Positions 1 through 10,521 of a DNA stretch of 64,000 nt are shown piece by piece (position 1 is the first letter of the stretch; the number at the start of each line of letters is the position of its first letter). The notes under the pieces are model-generated. The model saw nothing but the letters and a program-made list of their open reading frames with translations, ran no database searches and had not been told where the DNA came from. The position numbers and the translations under genes are program-made. The stretch lies in assembly GCA_023362775.1 (NCBI GenBank), contig JALMGJ010000002.1:28363414-28427413 (forward strand), read 5' to 3'. The stretch comes from Charina bottae. Lineage: Eukaryota; Chordata; Lepidosauria; Squamata; Charinaidae.

Positions 1-1056
1 CCGCACATTGCTTGTTTAAAAATAATTCCTTATCTCTTCTGGTTAACCTCTGGAATTTTGCATTTAATTGGGCATATCTCCCCCTATCACTGTTGCCTTT
101 TGCTTTCCTTCTTTCTTGGGCTACTTCCAGTGTCTCAGCAGACAGCCATCTTGCCTTCTTGGTTTTCTTTTTCTTTGGGACGTTTTTGTTGCCGCCTCCT
201 GAACAATGTTGCAAACTTCTGTCCATAGTTCTTCCGGGAACCTATCTACTAAATGTAGTCCCTTAAATCTATTCTTCACCTCCACTGCATATTCCTTAGG
301 AATATTAGTGAGCTCATATCTAACTGATCTGTGGGTCTTCCCTATTCTCTTTAGTCTGATTCTAAATTTTGCAATAAGAAGTTTGTGATCGGAACTACAG
401 TCAGCTCCAGGTCTTGTTTTTACCAACTGTTTAGTTGTCCGCCACCTTTGGCTGCAAAGGATGTAGTCAATCTGATTTCGGTGTCGACCATCTGGTGAAG
501 TCCATGTATAAAGTCGTCTTTTAGGTTGTTGGAAGAGAGTGTTTGTTATGCACACTGAGTTGCCTTGGCAAAATTCTATCAGCCTATGTCCTGCTTCATT
601 TTGTTCTCCCAGACCATGCTTGCCTGTAATTCCAGGTGTCGTCTGACTATCCACCTTAGCATTCCAGTCTCCTGTAATGAAAATAACATTTCTTTTTGGT
701 GTATTATCCAGTAGGTGCTGCAGATCCTCATAGAACTGATCTACTTCTGCTTCTTCAGCATCTGTGGTTGGGGCGTATATTTGGATCACTGTGATGTTAA
801 ATGGCTTACCCTGAATTCGAATTGAGATCATTCTATCGTTTTTTGGATTGTATCCAAGCACTGCTTTAGCCACTTTATTATTAATTATGAAGGCTACTCC
901 ATTTCTTCTGTGGTCCTTTTGTCCACAGTAGTAGATCTGGTGGTCATGTGATGTGAAGTGGCCCATTCCACTCCATTTCAGTTCACTGACACCTAAAATG
1001 TCTATATTTAATCTTGACATCTCACCAATAACCACATCCAATTTGCCCTGGCTCAT
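1..1056 (-). mobile_element. BovB/RTE LINE fragment, endonuclease region
   Basis: This is the 5' part of a BovB-type (RTE clade) LINE protein. The frame from 1056 to 121 encodes about 311 residues of an apurinic-type endonuclease. Visible motifs are SELKW near the N terminus (catalytic Glu), YAPT, GDWNAKV (Asp/Asn), NQIDYIL and SSDHKLL (terminal Asp-His). A one-base frameshift near 121 ends the frame; the reading resumes one frame over and runs off the window at position 1 (GRYAQLNAKFQRL). The reverse transcriptase part is therefore outside the window. Database proteins of this type are often named 'craniofacial development protein 2-like', which is a mislabel of this LINE domain. Inactive because of the frameshift. 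Confidence 0.9.
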
Positions 1057-1084
1057 AAGTTATGAGGGGACATTTTATTTATCA

Positions 1085-1791
1085 TAATTCTTCTCTTAAA
1101 AAAAACTCAACAAAAGCTACAGAAGGTTTTGAATCAGATTAAATTGAAAGAAATATAGTTACAGAAAAAACCTTCAGATAATAGTATTTTATATCAACTT
1201 AAATAATTACACCAACAAGATTCAATGCTGATGGTGAAAGAAATTGAAATTAAGTTGAAATATGCTAAACAACGATATTTTGAATGTGCCAACAAACCAG
1301 GAAGATAGTTAGTATATAAATTAATAAAGAAAGAGAAAAGAAAATGATATTAAAGATCCAGGATGGAGATGTGGAACTTTTAGATAATGAAAAGATTAAA
1401 AAAATTATTTCATAGTTTTTTTTCTAATTTATATAAAAAACAAAAAATTTCTATGGAAAAGATAGATGAATATCTGAATAGACAAAACTTACCAAAACTT
1501 ACGCAGTTACAGAAATCAACACTGAATGATCCTATAACAACCTTTGAAATTGTTGAGGCTATAAAGAAAGTATAGTTGGGAAAAGCACCTGGACCTGATG
1601 GTTTATCTGTATTATACTATAGATGTTTTGAAGATCAGATGCTGTTACCTTTTGAAGCATTGATGAACTCTATTTTGACAGGGTCTTTAATGCCGGATTC
1701 ATGGAAAGAGGCTAATATTGCTTTAATACCAAAGGAAGGACAAGATCCTTGCCTAGTTAAACATTATAGACCAATATCATTGTTGAATAAC
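1085..1791 (+). mobile_element. L1 LINE ORF2, segment 1 (endonuclease/RT linker and RT start)
   Basis: First of five pieces of one 5'-truncated L1 (called L1-A here). It decodes the region between endonuclease and reverse transcriptase and the first RT block: GKAPGPDGL at about 1579, then NIALIPKEGQDP and HYRPISLLN. Frames are broken by several stops, for example TAG at 1573. The 5' boundary against the BovB piece is not sharp. The segment ends where a CR1-tail insert begins inside the ISLLN motif; the reading resumes at about 1958. Confidence 0.85.
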
Positions 1792-1957
1792 AATTATTTA
1801 TTTATTTATTTATTATTTAAATTTATATGACCACCCAACTCCCCCAATGGGAGACTCTGGGCAGTTTACAATAAAATTGAAGTTAAAATATGAATATAAA
1901 ATTACAAAGTAATAAGATGACATAAGTAAATACAAAATCCAATCTGGCAAGTATCCG
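1792..1957 (-). mobile_element. CR1/L3-type LINE 3' tail inserted in L1-A
   Basis: Short insert interrupting the L1 coding sequence between ISLLNN and DYKIFSSVLAERM. Read on the minus strand it carries the hallmark squamate CR1/L3 3' end (GTAAACTGCCCAGAGTC, then GGGGGAGTTGGGTGG) followed by AAAT-rich repeats. Only the last 150 or so bases are present, so it could also be a SINE sharing this tail. No convincing target duplication was found. Confidence 0.65.
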
Positions 1958-2288
1958 GATTATAAAATATTTTCATCAGTGTTGGCAGAAAGAATGAAAA
2001 AAGAATTACAAGAAACTATTCACCATGATCAGTGTGGACTTTTACCAAAAAGACAGCTAAAAGACAATGTAAGAGTGGTTTTGGATGTTATAGAATATTT
2101 ACAATATCATAATGAGTGCCAAGCAGCTCTTATTTTCTTAGATGCAGAAAAAGCTTTTGATAATTTGAATTGGAGTTTTATTTTCAAGGTGTTGGAGATT
2201 ATGGACTTTGGAGAGTATCTTATTCAAGCCATTAAAGCAATCTATAACCACAAGTGGCAAATATTATTGTGAATGACGCACTAACTGT
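1958..2288 (+). mobile_element. L1-A segment 2 (RT palm)
   Basis: Continues L1-A reverse transcriptase in frame from DYKIFSSVLAERMKKELQ through HHDQCGLLPKRQLKDNVR to LIFLDAEKAFDNLNW, which includes the first catalytic Asp (FLDAEKAFD). It stops at NIIVNDALT, where a CR1 copy is inserted; the L1 resumes at about 3051 with EPCQIQKGTRQGCPLSPLLF. Confidence 0.85.
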
Positions 2289-3050
2289 TGTGCGTCAGTT
2301 ACGCCCTTTCCTGGATCGGGAAGCCCTCCGTACAGTCACTCATGCCCTGGTCATCTCCCATATAGACTATTGCAACGCGCTCTACATGGGGCTACCCTTG
2401 AGGAGTATCCAGAAGCTTCAATTGGTCCAGAATGCGGCTGCTCGCGCAGTTATTGGTGCGCCTAGATCAGCGCATGTGACACCTCTGCTGTGACAGCTGC
2501 ACTGGGTGCCAGTGATCTGCCGGGTCTAATTCAAGGTGTTGGTTATCACCTTTAAAGCCCTACATGGCATGGGGCCAGGTTACCTGAGGGACCGTCTCAT
2601 CCCCATAACGTCGAACCGTCCCACTCGGTCATTCAGAGAGGGCATGCTGCGGATCCCGTCCGTAAAGGAATGTCACCTGACGGGGTCTAGGAGGTGTGCA
2701 TTCTCGGTAACGGCACCCACCCTTTGGAATATGCTACCCCTGGAGGTGAGGCAGGCCTCATCGCTCCCAGCCTTCAGAAAGAACTTAAAGACCTGGTTCT
2801 GCCGCCTTGCGTGGGGGGAGGGGGGGAACAGTTCCTCTTGGGGATGGCTGGTGCCATAGGGCCCTTTTAAACATCTAAATATCAAACAATCACATCTTGG
2901 ATTTTTATACTTAATTTTACTATATTAGAGTATTTTCTTAGGTTGTTTTAATTGTTGGATTTTAATTGTTGTGTTTTGTAAACCGCCCAGAGTTCCCTTG
3001 TGGGGAGATGGAGCGGTATATAAATTGAAATATAAATAAATAAATAAATA
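2289..3050 (+). mobile_element. CR1/L3 LINE 3' fragment nested in L1-A
   Basis: Encodes the C-terminal end of a CR1-type ORF2: DYCNALYMGLP, KLQLVQNAAARAVIGAPR, LHWVP, FKALHGMGPGYLRDRL, GMLRIPSVKECHL, FRKNLKTWF. A TGA after VTPLL and a TAA in the next line break the frame. The 3' UTR ends in GTAAACCGCCCAGAGTTCCC, GGGGAGATGGAGCGGTAT and an (AAAT)n tail. The L1 motif NDALTEPCQ is split exactly by this insert, with AACTG on both sides. Confidence 0.9.
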
Positions 3051-3270
3051 AACTGAACCATGCCAGATACAAAAAGGAACAAGACAAGGATGTCCTCTAT
3101 CTCCTTTGCTATTCATTCTAGTATTGGAAATTCTAAATGGAGACATTAGAAATGATTAACAAATAAAGGGACTAAAAATTAAACAAGAGGAACTTAAATT
3201 AAGAGCTTTTGCTCATGATTTGGTCCTGATACTGCAAGATCCCCTGGAAACTGAAGAGCATCTGATGAAG
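3051..3270 (+). mobile_element. L1-A segment 3 (RT catalytic region)
   Basis: Encodes QIQKGTRQGCPLSPLLF and the catalytic box as FAHDLVL, where L1s have FADDLVL. The first of the two catalytic aspartates is therefore replaced by His, so this RT is dead. The segment ends with the 12-base target site CATCTGATGAAG (3259-3270), which is repeated at 11504-11515 on the far side of the PLE insertion. Confidence 0.85.
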
Positions 3271-3933
3271 ATGGTTGTTGTGGGTTTTCCGGGCTGTGTG
3301 GCCGTGTTCTGGCAGTTCTGGTACCTAACGTTTCACCAGTCACTGTAGCTGGCATCTTCAGAGGACAGGAGCACAGCTAGAAGATTCTGTCTGTGCCCAA
3401 GTGGAGGGTGTGTGTGTTCCTGATGGTTTTTATAGCTGCTGAGAGAGTGTGTGTCTTCTGTGGGTCATTTACAAGAGATTGGGAGAGGGTTCTTTGTGGT
3501 GATTAGAGGGTGTGGTGCTGTCGTGTGTGGGATTAGTACATCTATTGTGTGAGCTGTTTGTATATTTCTGTGGTTGAGTAGAGTTCATTGACCTTTTGCC
3601 AGCTGTGTTTTTCAGGACTGGCAGCCAGGTTTTGCTGATCTTTAAGCTTTCTTCTTTTTTGTTGAAACTGTGTTGGTGTTTATGTATTGCAATGGCTTCC
3701 CTGTATAGTCTAACATAGTGGCTGTTGGTGTTGTCCAGTATTTCTGTGTTTTCAAATAAGATTTGGTGACCAGTTTGTTTGAGAGCATGTTCAGCTATTG
3801 CAGATTTTTCAGGTTGCTGTAGTCTGCAGTGTCTTTCATGTTCTTTTATCCTAGTGTGGATGCTGCGTTTTGTGGTCCCAATGTATACTTGTCCACAGCT
3901 GCAGGGTATGCAGTAAACTCCTACAGCAGTGAG
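3271..3933 (-). mobile_element. Penelope-like element PLE-A, 3' half (GIY-YIG endonuclease and 3' UTR)
   Basis: On the minus strand this reads out of the piece at 10818-11209; together they form one frame cut by the Copia insertion. It encodes the GIY-YIG endonuclease: CSCGQVYIGTTKR, then HTRIKEHERHC and SAIAEHAL, ending at a TAA near 3471. The 3' UTR carries a hammerhead-like motif and ends CCGGAAAACCCACAACAACCAT at the L1 target site. PLEs prime reverse transcription at a nick and use a Penelope RT joined to this nuclease. It is split inside the endonuclease and so inactive. Confidence 0.85.
3324..3365 (-). ncRNA. Hammerhead-ribozyme-like motif in PLE-A 3' UTR
   Basis: On the minus strand: stem I strand TCC, core CTGAAGA, stem II GCCAG paired with CTGGT (one G-U), GAAA, C, GTT, then the predicted cleavage point and AGG, which pairs with TCC. 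This matches the hammerhead rule CUGANGA, stem II, GAAA, NUH. Stem III is only one or two pairs, as in the minimal hammerheads reported from Penelope-like elements. Activity is inferred. Confidence 0.6.
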
Positions 3934-4621
3934 TGTCAGAGTTTTTGTATGAGGTTAGCAAATTGGTTTCAATACAAAGCAATAATTTCTCATGGTGATG
4001 TGACGCCAGGTGGCCAGATAACAAAAAGCCTTCCCATAACTTTGAATGGCTTTGCTTACATCTTCATTAGATATGAAGCTAGAAGGTACCATGTGATGTA
4101 TTGTTATGGCTAATTCGCATGGGAACAATGTCTCCTGATTCCTTCTGTGGGAAGCCTTGCTCTGTGTAGAGCAAGGGAGGGGGGAATCACATGCTTGCTT
4201 AGATGCAGCACTGCTATGGCCTATGCTTTAGGCCTAGTGTGTGTCACACCTAACATCCAGCCAATCAGAAAGCTGGAAGAACTGAATATCTAACCATGCA
4301 AAATGGTGTTCTATGCTTCTTGACTTCTGTCTGGTCTTTTTAGCCATGTTCGTGTGTGTGTTCTACTTCTGAGGGCTGGGCAGTGCGTAGCTATGCCTGG
4401 CTGTGTGTTTAGGCCATGGCATGAGCTCTGGCCCTGGAAACAATACACGAAACTCTGCTTGTAAGTTTGTTTTTCCTTTTGCAATGCTGTACCATGTATA
4501 CTCAACTTTCCTTTTTGCAATAATGTAACTATATATACATTTATTGCCTTATGCTACAAGTAAACACTTTTAGCCATAAAAGATTACTCTGCGCCTTACC
4601 CCATAAGCGTACATCCTATCA
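3934..4621 (+). repeat. 5' LTR of Copia-1
   Basis: Starts TGTCAGAG and ends ATCCTATCA, 688 bp. The 3' LTR at 10522-10817 has the same two ends but lacks about 390 internal bases after TATTGTTATGGC. The element is flanked by the 5-base duplication GTGAG (3929-3933 and 10818-10822), as expected of LTR integrases. Immediately downstream is GGTTATG, the primer site. Confidence 0.9.
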
Positions 4622-4640
4622 GGTTATGTTGCCCAGAGAG
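4622..4640 (+). other. Copia-1 primer binding site (half initiator tRNA-Met type)
   Basis: GGTTATG followed by GCCCAG directly abuts the LTR. This is complementary to the anticodon arm of initiator tRNA-Met (CTGGGC..CATAACC) rather than to a tRNA 3' end, the arrangement known for Drosophila copia. Two extra bases interrupt the match here; Copia-3 has the cleaner GGGTTATGGGCC. Confidence 0.65.
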
Positions 4641-4740
4641 ACATTTGTGTTTTCTTTGCTGCGTTGGACCTGGCTGTAAAAGGGAGTTTGTTTTTAGAGG
4701 CTGATTTCAGAGTAAACGTGTTTTCTTTGAGTCGTCAGCA

Positions 4741-6055
4741 ATGGCTGAACAGAGTCTGGTCAGGCTGCCATTTGAGCCTTTAGATGGCACAAACTATCTG
4801 ACCTGGTGTGTGGAGATGAAATCATTCTTTTTGCAAGATTTGTGGCAGTATGTGGCAAACCCACCTCCAGAGGATCCCTCTGAAGAAGTGCAAGCGTGTT
4901 TGGACTGTGCTTATAGCTTTTTTGCTTTTGGGAATCAAACACTCTGCGGTGTTGTCCATCTGAGTGTAATGTAGCAGATGTGATGACAAAGCCTCTAAGC
5001 ATAGATAGACATAGGATGTGTATATCTCAAATGTGTATGTCTTCTATTCTGTACAATTGAATGTAATATCTATTGTAAATTGAAGGGGTGTTGGGGTTTG
5101 ATAAACCCAGGAATTTACTTCTAGATATAAATTATACAGAGAGGCTGGATTTCTAGGTAAAAGGTGAAATATTCTGCACAGTCACCCAATTAGCAGCCAT
5201 TGTTGTAGGAATGATGTGTCATGTGTGACTCATTCAACAGGTGCTTAGAGTTAGGTTGGGTGTGGTGAATAACGAGATTGACCTATAATGTGATTGGTCA
5301 GTTTGACTATATAAGCAGAGATATTCTGTATTTCATTTATTCCCATTTTACTACGTGAAAGCTGTATCGTTGATGGTGTATCATTTGTTACTTGTGGAAG
5401 TGATCTGTAAATACGTATGTATATAAAGTAAATAGGATATTTGATATAACTTCTGTTTGGAGTCTATTTACTGCATAGTACTTGGATCACTGGTGCCTAG
5501 GAGAGAGGCAGGCCGCTCCATCTCCGCATGCTCCCTCTGACATATCCTCTGAACGGAATTATATCAGCCACTCAAGGACTGCGTAATGAGTGCTGGGAGG
5601 CAATACAAAGTAGAACTCTGTTGCCGTTGGTGGACTATTGAGACAGCTTTATAGTTTGAAGCTGCAAACCGGGTGAAAATGTGATGACCCACCTTGGTAA
5701 GCTCAAGACTTTGTTTGCTGCATTTGAACAAGAAGGCATGTTTTTCTGGGAATATGAAAAAGCATGCGTGATTTTGTCAAGCTTGGACAGCAGTTTTGAT
5801 CTACTGATCGAGAAAGCAAAGACGCTACCTCCCTGTGACCTTGCTGTGGATTATTTTACAAGCCACTTCCAGGAGCTACATTGTAAGCCATATGTTGTTG
5901 TTGTCCCTGAGACTTTCAAACAGAGTATTCCAGCTGAAGTGAAAACTGGAATGGAATCTACGTTTGCTGTGTTCGGAGTGATTCTTCTCAGAAATCACTG
6001 GAAGGCTGTTCCCTGCCATCATCCAGCAGATGCTGCCAGTGCACAAGAGGCCTGA
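4741..6055 (+). pseudogene. Copia-1 gag, interrupted
   Basis: Two open pieces of a Copia capsid gene. The N-terminal piece (4741 on) has PFEPLDGTNYLTWCVEMKSFF, matching LDGTNYRTWCVKIKSFF of Copia-2. The C-terminal piece (5681-6055) has MMTHLGKLKTLF and SSLDSSFDLLIEKAKTLPP. Between them lies a foreign Copia 3' end. The zinc-knuckle region after 6000 is scrambled. Non-functional. Confidence 0.8.
4935..5542 (+). mobile_element. 3' end and LTR of a second Copia family inserted in Copia-1 gag
   Basis: Begins with the last residues of a Copia RNase H (CNVADVMTKPLSIDRHRMC, stop near 5058), a purine tract TTGAAGGGG, then an LTR from TGTTGGGG at 5089 to TGACA at 5542 (454 bp) with a TATA-like GACTATATAAGC at about 5307. 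After it, Copia-1 gag resumes. The left junction is inside the old RNase H, so this is not a simple solo LTR; a truncated or recombined insertion is likely. No target duplication seen. Confidence 0.75.
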
Positions 6056-6624
6056 TTTACGAATGGAGGGGAAGCCAGAAGCCAGAAGTCAGCTAAACAA
6101 TGAATCCAAGTTTTCTACTCTGCCGACTTCTGTATGTAAGCATTTCTCCAGAGACTTGGTTGTTGAATTCGGCTTGCAGTAAAAGTTGTAAACACGAACT
6201 GCAAGCCTTGAGTTCAGCAAGTTATTTTAGCTGATATTTCTGTGATAAGTGTGTGAAATGGGTATGTGTATATGTTCCTACACTTGTTTTTCTCTCCTCA
6301 GTGTTCCTGCCCTGGTCAAATCTGTGTGTACTTGTTGTGTTCAAAGGTGCTGGATGTTTCATTAAGAAATGTGAATCTGAGTGTGTTAGAGGGTGAGTGT
6401 GTTAGAGAAAAACTGTAAAATCAAGTGTGTGAGATGCTTCCTAAGAAGGAGATTGTGTGGACAGGACATTGTGTGTTTAATGTTTCCCCACAACATAAAT
6501 GCATCCATACAGTATTCACAAAGTACTGGGGTATCCCGGGATGGGAGAGTGTGTCTCAGATAGCCAAATGCATTATGAGTTAGAACCCAGGAAATGTGCA
6601 AAAGTTCCTTGATTGTGTTGTGTG

Positions 6625-7429
6625 TTGTTGTTCAGTCGTTCAGTCGTGTCCAACTCTTCGTGACCTCATGGACCATAGCACGCCAGGCCTTCCTGTCCTC
6701 CACTGTCTCTCGGAGTTTACTCAAATTCATGTTCATTACATCGGTGATGCTATCTAACCATCTCATCCTCTGCGGTCCCCTTCTCCTTTTGCCTTCAGTC
6801 TTTCCCAGCATCAGGGTCTTTTCCAGTGAGTCCTCTCTTCTCATTAGGTGGCCAAAGTATTTGAGCTTCAGCTTCAGCATCTGTCCTTCCAATGAGCAGT
6901 CAGGGTTGATTTCCTTTAGGATTGACTGGTTTGACCTCCTTGCAGTCCAAGGGACTCTCAAGAGTCTTCTCCAGCACCACAGCTCGAAAGCATCAATTCT
7001 TCGGCGCTCAGCCTTCCTTATGGTCCAAATCTCACAGCCATACATTGCTACTGGAAAAACCATAGCTTTAACTATACGGACCTTTGTCGGCAAGGTGATG
7101 TCTCTGCTCTTTAATATGCTGTCTAGGTTTGCCATAGCTTTCCTCCCAAGGAGCAAGCGTCTTTTAATTTCATGGCTGCAGTCACCGTCTGCGGTGATCT
7201 TGGAGCCCAAGAAAATAAAATCTGTCACTGCTTCCATTTCTTCCCCTTCTATTTGCCAGGAAGTGATGGGACCAGATGCCATGATCTGGGTTTTTTTAAT
7301 GTTGAGTTTCAAGCCAGCTTTTGCACTCTCCTCTTTCACCCTCATCAAGAGGCTCTTTAGTTCCTCTTCACTTTCTGCAAAGTTCCCTTGCAGGGAGATG
7401 GAGCGGTATATAAATTGAAACATAAAAAA

Positions 7430-7480
<51 letters not shown>

Positions 7481-8032
7481 ATATCTGAGGTTGTTGATAT
7501 TTTTCCCGGCAATCTTAACTCCGGCTTGTGATTCATCCAGCCCGGCATTTCTCATGATGTACTCTGCATATAAGTTAAATAAGCAGGGTGATAATATACA
7601 GCCTTGTCGTACTCCTTTCCCAATTTTGAACCAGTCGGTTGTTCCATGTCCGGTTCTAACTGTTGCTTCTTGACCCGCATACAGGTTTCTCAGGAGACAG
7701 GTAAGGTGGTCTGGTACTCCCATCTCTTTAAGAATTTGCCACAGTTTGTTGTGATCCACACAATCAAAGGCTTTAGCGTAGTCAATGAAGCAGAAGTAGA
7801 TGTTTTTCTGGAACTCTCTTGCTTTTTCTATGATCCAGCGAATGTTGGCAATCTGATCTCTAGTTCCTCTGCCTCTTCGAAACCCAGCTTGCACTTCTGG
7901 TAGTTCTCGGTTCACATGCTGCTGAAACCTAGCTTGTAGGATTTTGAGCATAACCTTGCTGGCATGTGAAATGAGCGCAATTGTACGGTAGTTTGAACAT
8001 TCTTTGGCATTGCCTTTCTTTGGAATTGGAAC
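6625..8032 (-). mobile_element. BovB/RTE LINE 3' half inserted in Copia-1
   Basis: A 5'-truncated BovB inserted in the Copia-1 integrase leader, flanked by GTTGTGTG (6617-6624 and 8033-8040). On the minus strand it encodes VPIPKKGNAKECSNYR, AGFRRGRGTRDQIANIRW, CFIDYAKAFDCVDHNKL, GKGVRQGCILSPCLFNLY and the C-terminal WTARRSNQSILKEI. The catalytic YADD box is missing: after NINNLRY the sequence is replaced by a CR1 tail, and coding resumes at AESEEEL. It ends in the CAACAACAA-type BovB terminus at 6625. Dead because of the lost active site. Confidence 0.92.
7378..7484 (+). mobile_element. CR1/L3 tail with (AAAT)n, inserted in the BovB active site
   Basis: About 50 bases of the CR1/L3 3' terminus (GTTCCCTTGCAGGGAGATGG, GCGGTATATAAATTG) followed by 14 or so AAAT units. 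It replaces the codons for the YADDTTLM catalytic motif of the surrounding BovB, with about 20 bases of BovB lost. Confidence 0.85.
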
Positions 8033-8040
8033 GTTGTGTG

Positions 8041-10150
8041 TAAACTGTGTGTAAACAATCTAATATCAGGACTGTATCTGTTGCTAGGCAAAGTGACAGT
8101 ATGTTAACTAGACCATTTCAGTTGGTTCATAGAGATCTAGTTAGCCCCCATTCTCCTAGTAATGGTGGGTGGGTTTCATGTTCCTTCTGGTTGATGATCA
8201 TACCTGCTTGTGTTGTTGCTACTTGTTGAAGTCTAAAGTGAAGGTCTGTGCTCGCTTTGAAGTGTATGTAGCAATAGTAGGATGAAAATATGGTTATCTA
8301 GTAGGTCAGTTCCAGTCTGAGTGTAGTGGAGAGTTCCTGAGCCATGTGTTCTAGAATTGGCTTTGTAGGAAAGTATTCTCCCAAAGACTTGCCAATGTTG
8401 GAATTCTTGCTGAGTGTTGGTGTTGTGAATACCCTTAACAATAGCCTGATGTTAGTTGCTCAATTGCCATCCTGTGTCTGGGGAGAGGCTGCCTTGACTG
8501 CAGTGTGTTTCTAACTAACAGGTTGTAGTATTCAACTGTAAAAAGAAGTTCCTTGTTTTTCTTTTGTTTGGCAAGTGCCCTTCACTGAAGTACCTGCATG
8601 TCTGTGGAACATTTGCATGTGTTCACATCCCCAGGTCACAGCGAAGGAAGAACCAACCAAAAGCACAGTGCTTCAGGTTGTTGGTTGTTGGTTGTTGGTT
8701 GTTGGTTGTTGGTTGTTGGTTGTTGGTTGTTGGTTGTTGGTTGTTGGTTGTTGGTTGTTGGTTGTTGGTTGTTGATTAAAATTCAAGGCTTATCGTGTTT
8801 CATTAGGTCATGGTCGAATCCAAATCTCCAGAAGTGCTTTATTTTTAAGCAGCCTACTTGTTGGGAAAGGTTGTATGCTAATGTTGCAGAAGTGTTGTTG
8901 CATTGCTAGTGTAAAACCTACTGTCCATACAGTAGATGGGCAACCAGCAGTTCAGGTTTCTTCTGTTCCCCAGTCTCCTAGTGTGTTAAAAGGGCCCCTC
9001 AGGTGAAGGAAGTGGAAATTTCACCTGAACGGTTGCAGGGCCTGGAGAGGGAGTCAGGTAGTGGAAGGACAGAAGACGGTGATGGGGAAAGCACAGTGGT
9101 CATTCCTCCTGGGTCCTCTTATTCCACAAAGGGTATGAAGCCTGACAGATTTGTGATTTAGCAGGTGACAGTGTGTCAAGTTACCTGAGAAAACCCAGTC
9201 TTTTCAAGACATGTTGCTCTCGCCTGTTGAGAGGCAAGAACATTGGAACACAGCTGAGGATAGTCAGTTTGAGAGTTTTGGTGAAGTGTTAAAAGTAACC
9301 AACCTGTCCTTTGTTTTAGTAAGCTGTAGGTTCCAGATGAGTGTTCAGAAAGACATTTCTTCCTGATAATACTCTGCAGTGTAAAGCCAGCTTTGTTGCC
9401 CAGGGATTTGTTTCACAAGAGGAGTTTGTGAACTGTGATCTAATGTATGCACCCACAGCTAGGCCAGAATATTTACGTGTGGTATGTTTTCTGGTTGCGT
9501 AGTGTGAAACAGGTGTCCATTTACATATTGTGATGTTCACACAGCATATTAGAATATAGATCTCCCTGAAACAGTGTGTGTAATGCAAGCCCTTGGCTAT
9601 ACATGTGTGACAATTCCCAGAAAGTCCATTGACTTCACGGGGCGCTTTATGGATCTTAAAGCAGGCCAGTCATTGATAGCATGAGTGTAGATGCGAACTG
9701 GGATGTGTAGAACAGTCACATGCTGTTTTCTGTGTGTACATAAGAGGTTGTAGAAGTTTGTATAGTACTTCTTACTTATGTAGTTATTTTCTGCTTAGAA
9801 ACTGAATCTTACCACCTTGTATAAGAATTTGTCAGTCAGCTATTTTCAGCTAAAGGAGTTAGGCAACAAATTCAAGCATTTATCTTGGTGATGAAGTTTC
9901 TAGAGCTCAGAACAGAGAATCCTATGGTTCTTGAATTCCTACAGAGTGTCATTTGTGTAAAGGAAGCTTATCCTTAATTTGTTGTATATCACTCTGCAGT
10001 AACACAGTGGATACACCCTAATTTAGTTTACCTAGTTTGCCCAGGTAAAATACCAAGCCTGCAAAATGGTTTAGCCACCTCTGCGAGGCTTGAAAAGGGT
10101 TGAATACAGTCCTGCGGTTTTTCTTAAAATCAAAACAAACCTTTGCTTCA
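8041..10150 (+). pseudogene. Copia-1 integrase and reverse transcriptase remnants
   Basis: Decayed pol aligned by eye to Copia-2: CKQSNIRTVSVARQSD (integrase zinc-finger end), PFQLVHRDL, LFGKCPSLKYL near 8564, SPGHSEGRTNQKHS before the 7-base repeat, then RT traces (VQCKASFVAQGF equivalents near 9375, GRPEYLRV near 9460) and the RNase H lead at 9990-10100 (TRPDLVYL-like). Stops and frameshifts occur every few dozen codons. Confidence 0.75.
8677..8773 (+). repeat. (TTGGTTG)n minisatellite inside Copia-1 integrase
   Basis: About 13 perfect copies of a 7-base unit. Copia-2 has the single precursor GGTTTGTTGGC at the matching place (62790 region), so the array grew by slippage within a retroelement. 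Because 7 is not a multiple of 3, every frame translates as WLLVVGC repeats. Confidence 0.92.
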
Positions 10151-10521
10151 AACACAAGCAGCTAGCAAGTTTGGAATTTCTGCTTATCTATGCCAGCTGC
10201 ATTTTTGCAAAGGAGGGGACAGAACGTCTGTGGGCATTTTTGCTGTTTTCTATTTGCTGTTTTCTACTACTGCATAATTTGTATTATTATGTATTTGTAT
10301 CTATCTGAATGGAACATTGCATAAAGTGTATATTGTGTAACACATATGTGTAACAAGTGTTTTTAAACCATTTCTAGTTTTGATGACTATTGGTTGTAAA
10401 AAAAAAAAAACTAAAACGTGAACAGTGTGATTAATACATGTACTAACCATTTTTGTTTCTGTTTCTGTAAAAATGTATTTTACAGCTTTGAAAATTTGTA
10501 CCGATACCAATTTGGGAGGGG

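Noticed and set aside
121..1056. Host gene 'craniofacial development protein 2-like'
   Set aside because: The endonuclease belongs to a BovB/RTE LINE; frameshift, no introns, and a repeat context argue against a host gene.
2254..2493. 79-codon open frame joining L1 and CR1 sequence as a fusion protein
   Set aside because: Chance continuation across the insertion junction; both parents are truncated there.
6594..7418. Plus-strand 274-codon open frame
   Set aside because: Antisense to the BovB reverse transcriptase; no protein family match, composition follows from the opposite strand.
8564..8909. Overlapping open frames with WLLVVGC repeats
   Set aside because: Translation of the 7-base minisatellite in Copia-1, open in all three frames because the unit lacks stops.
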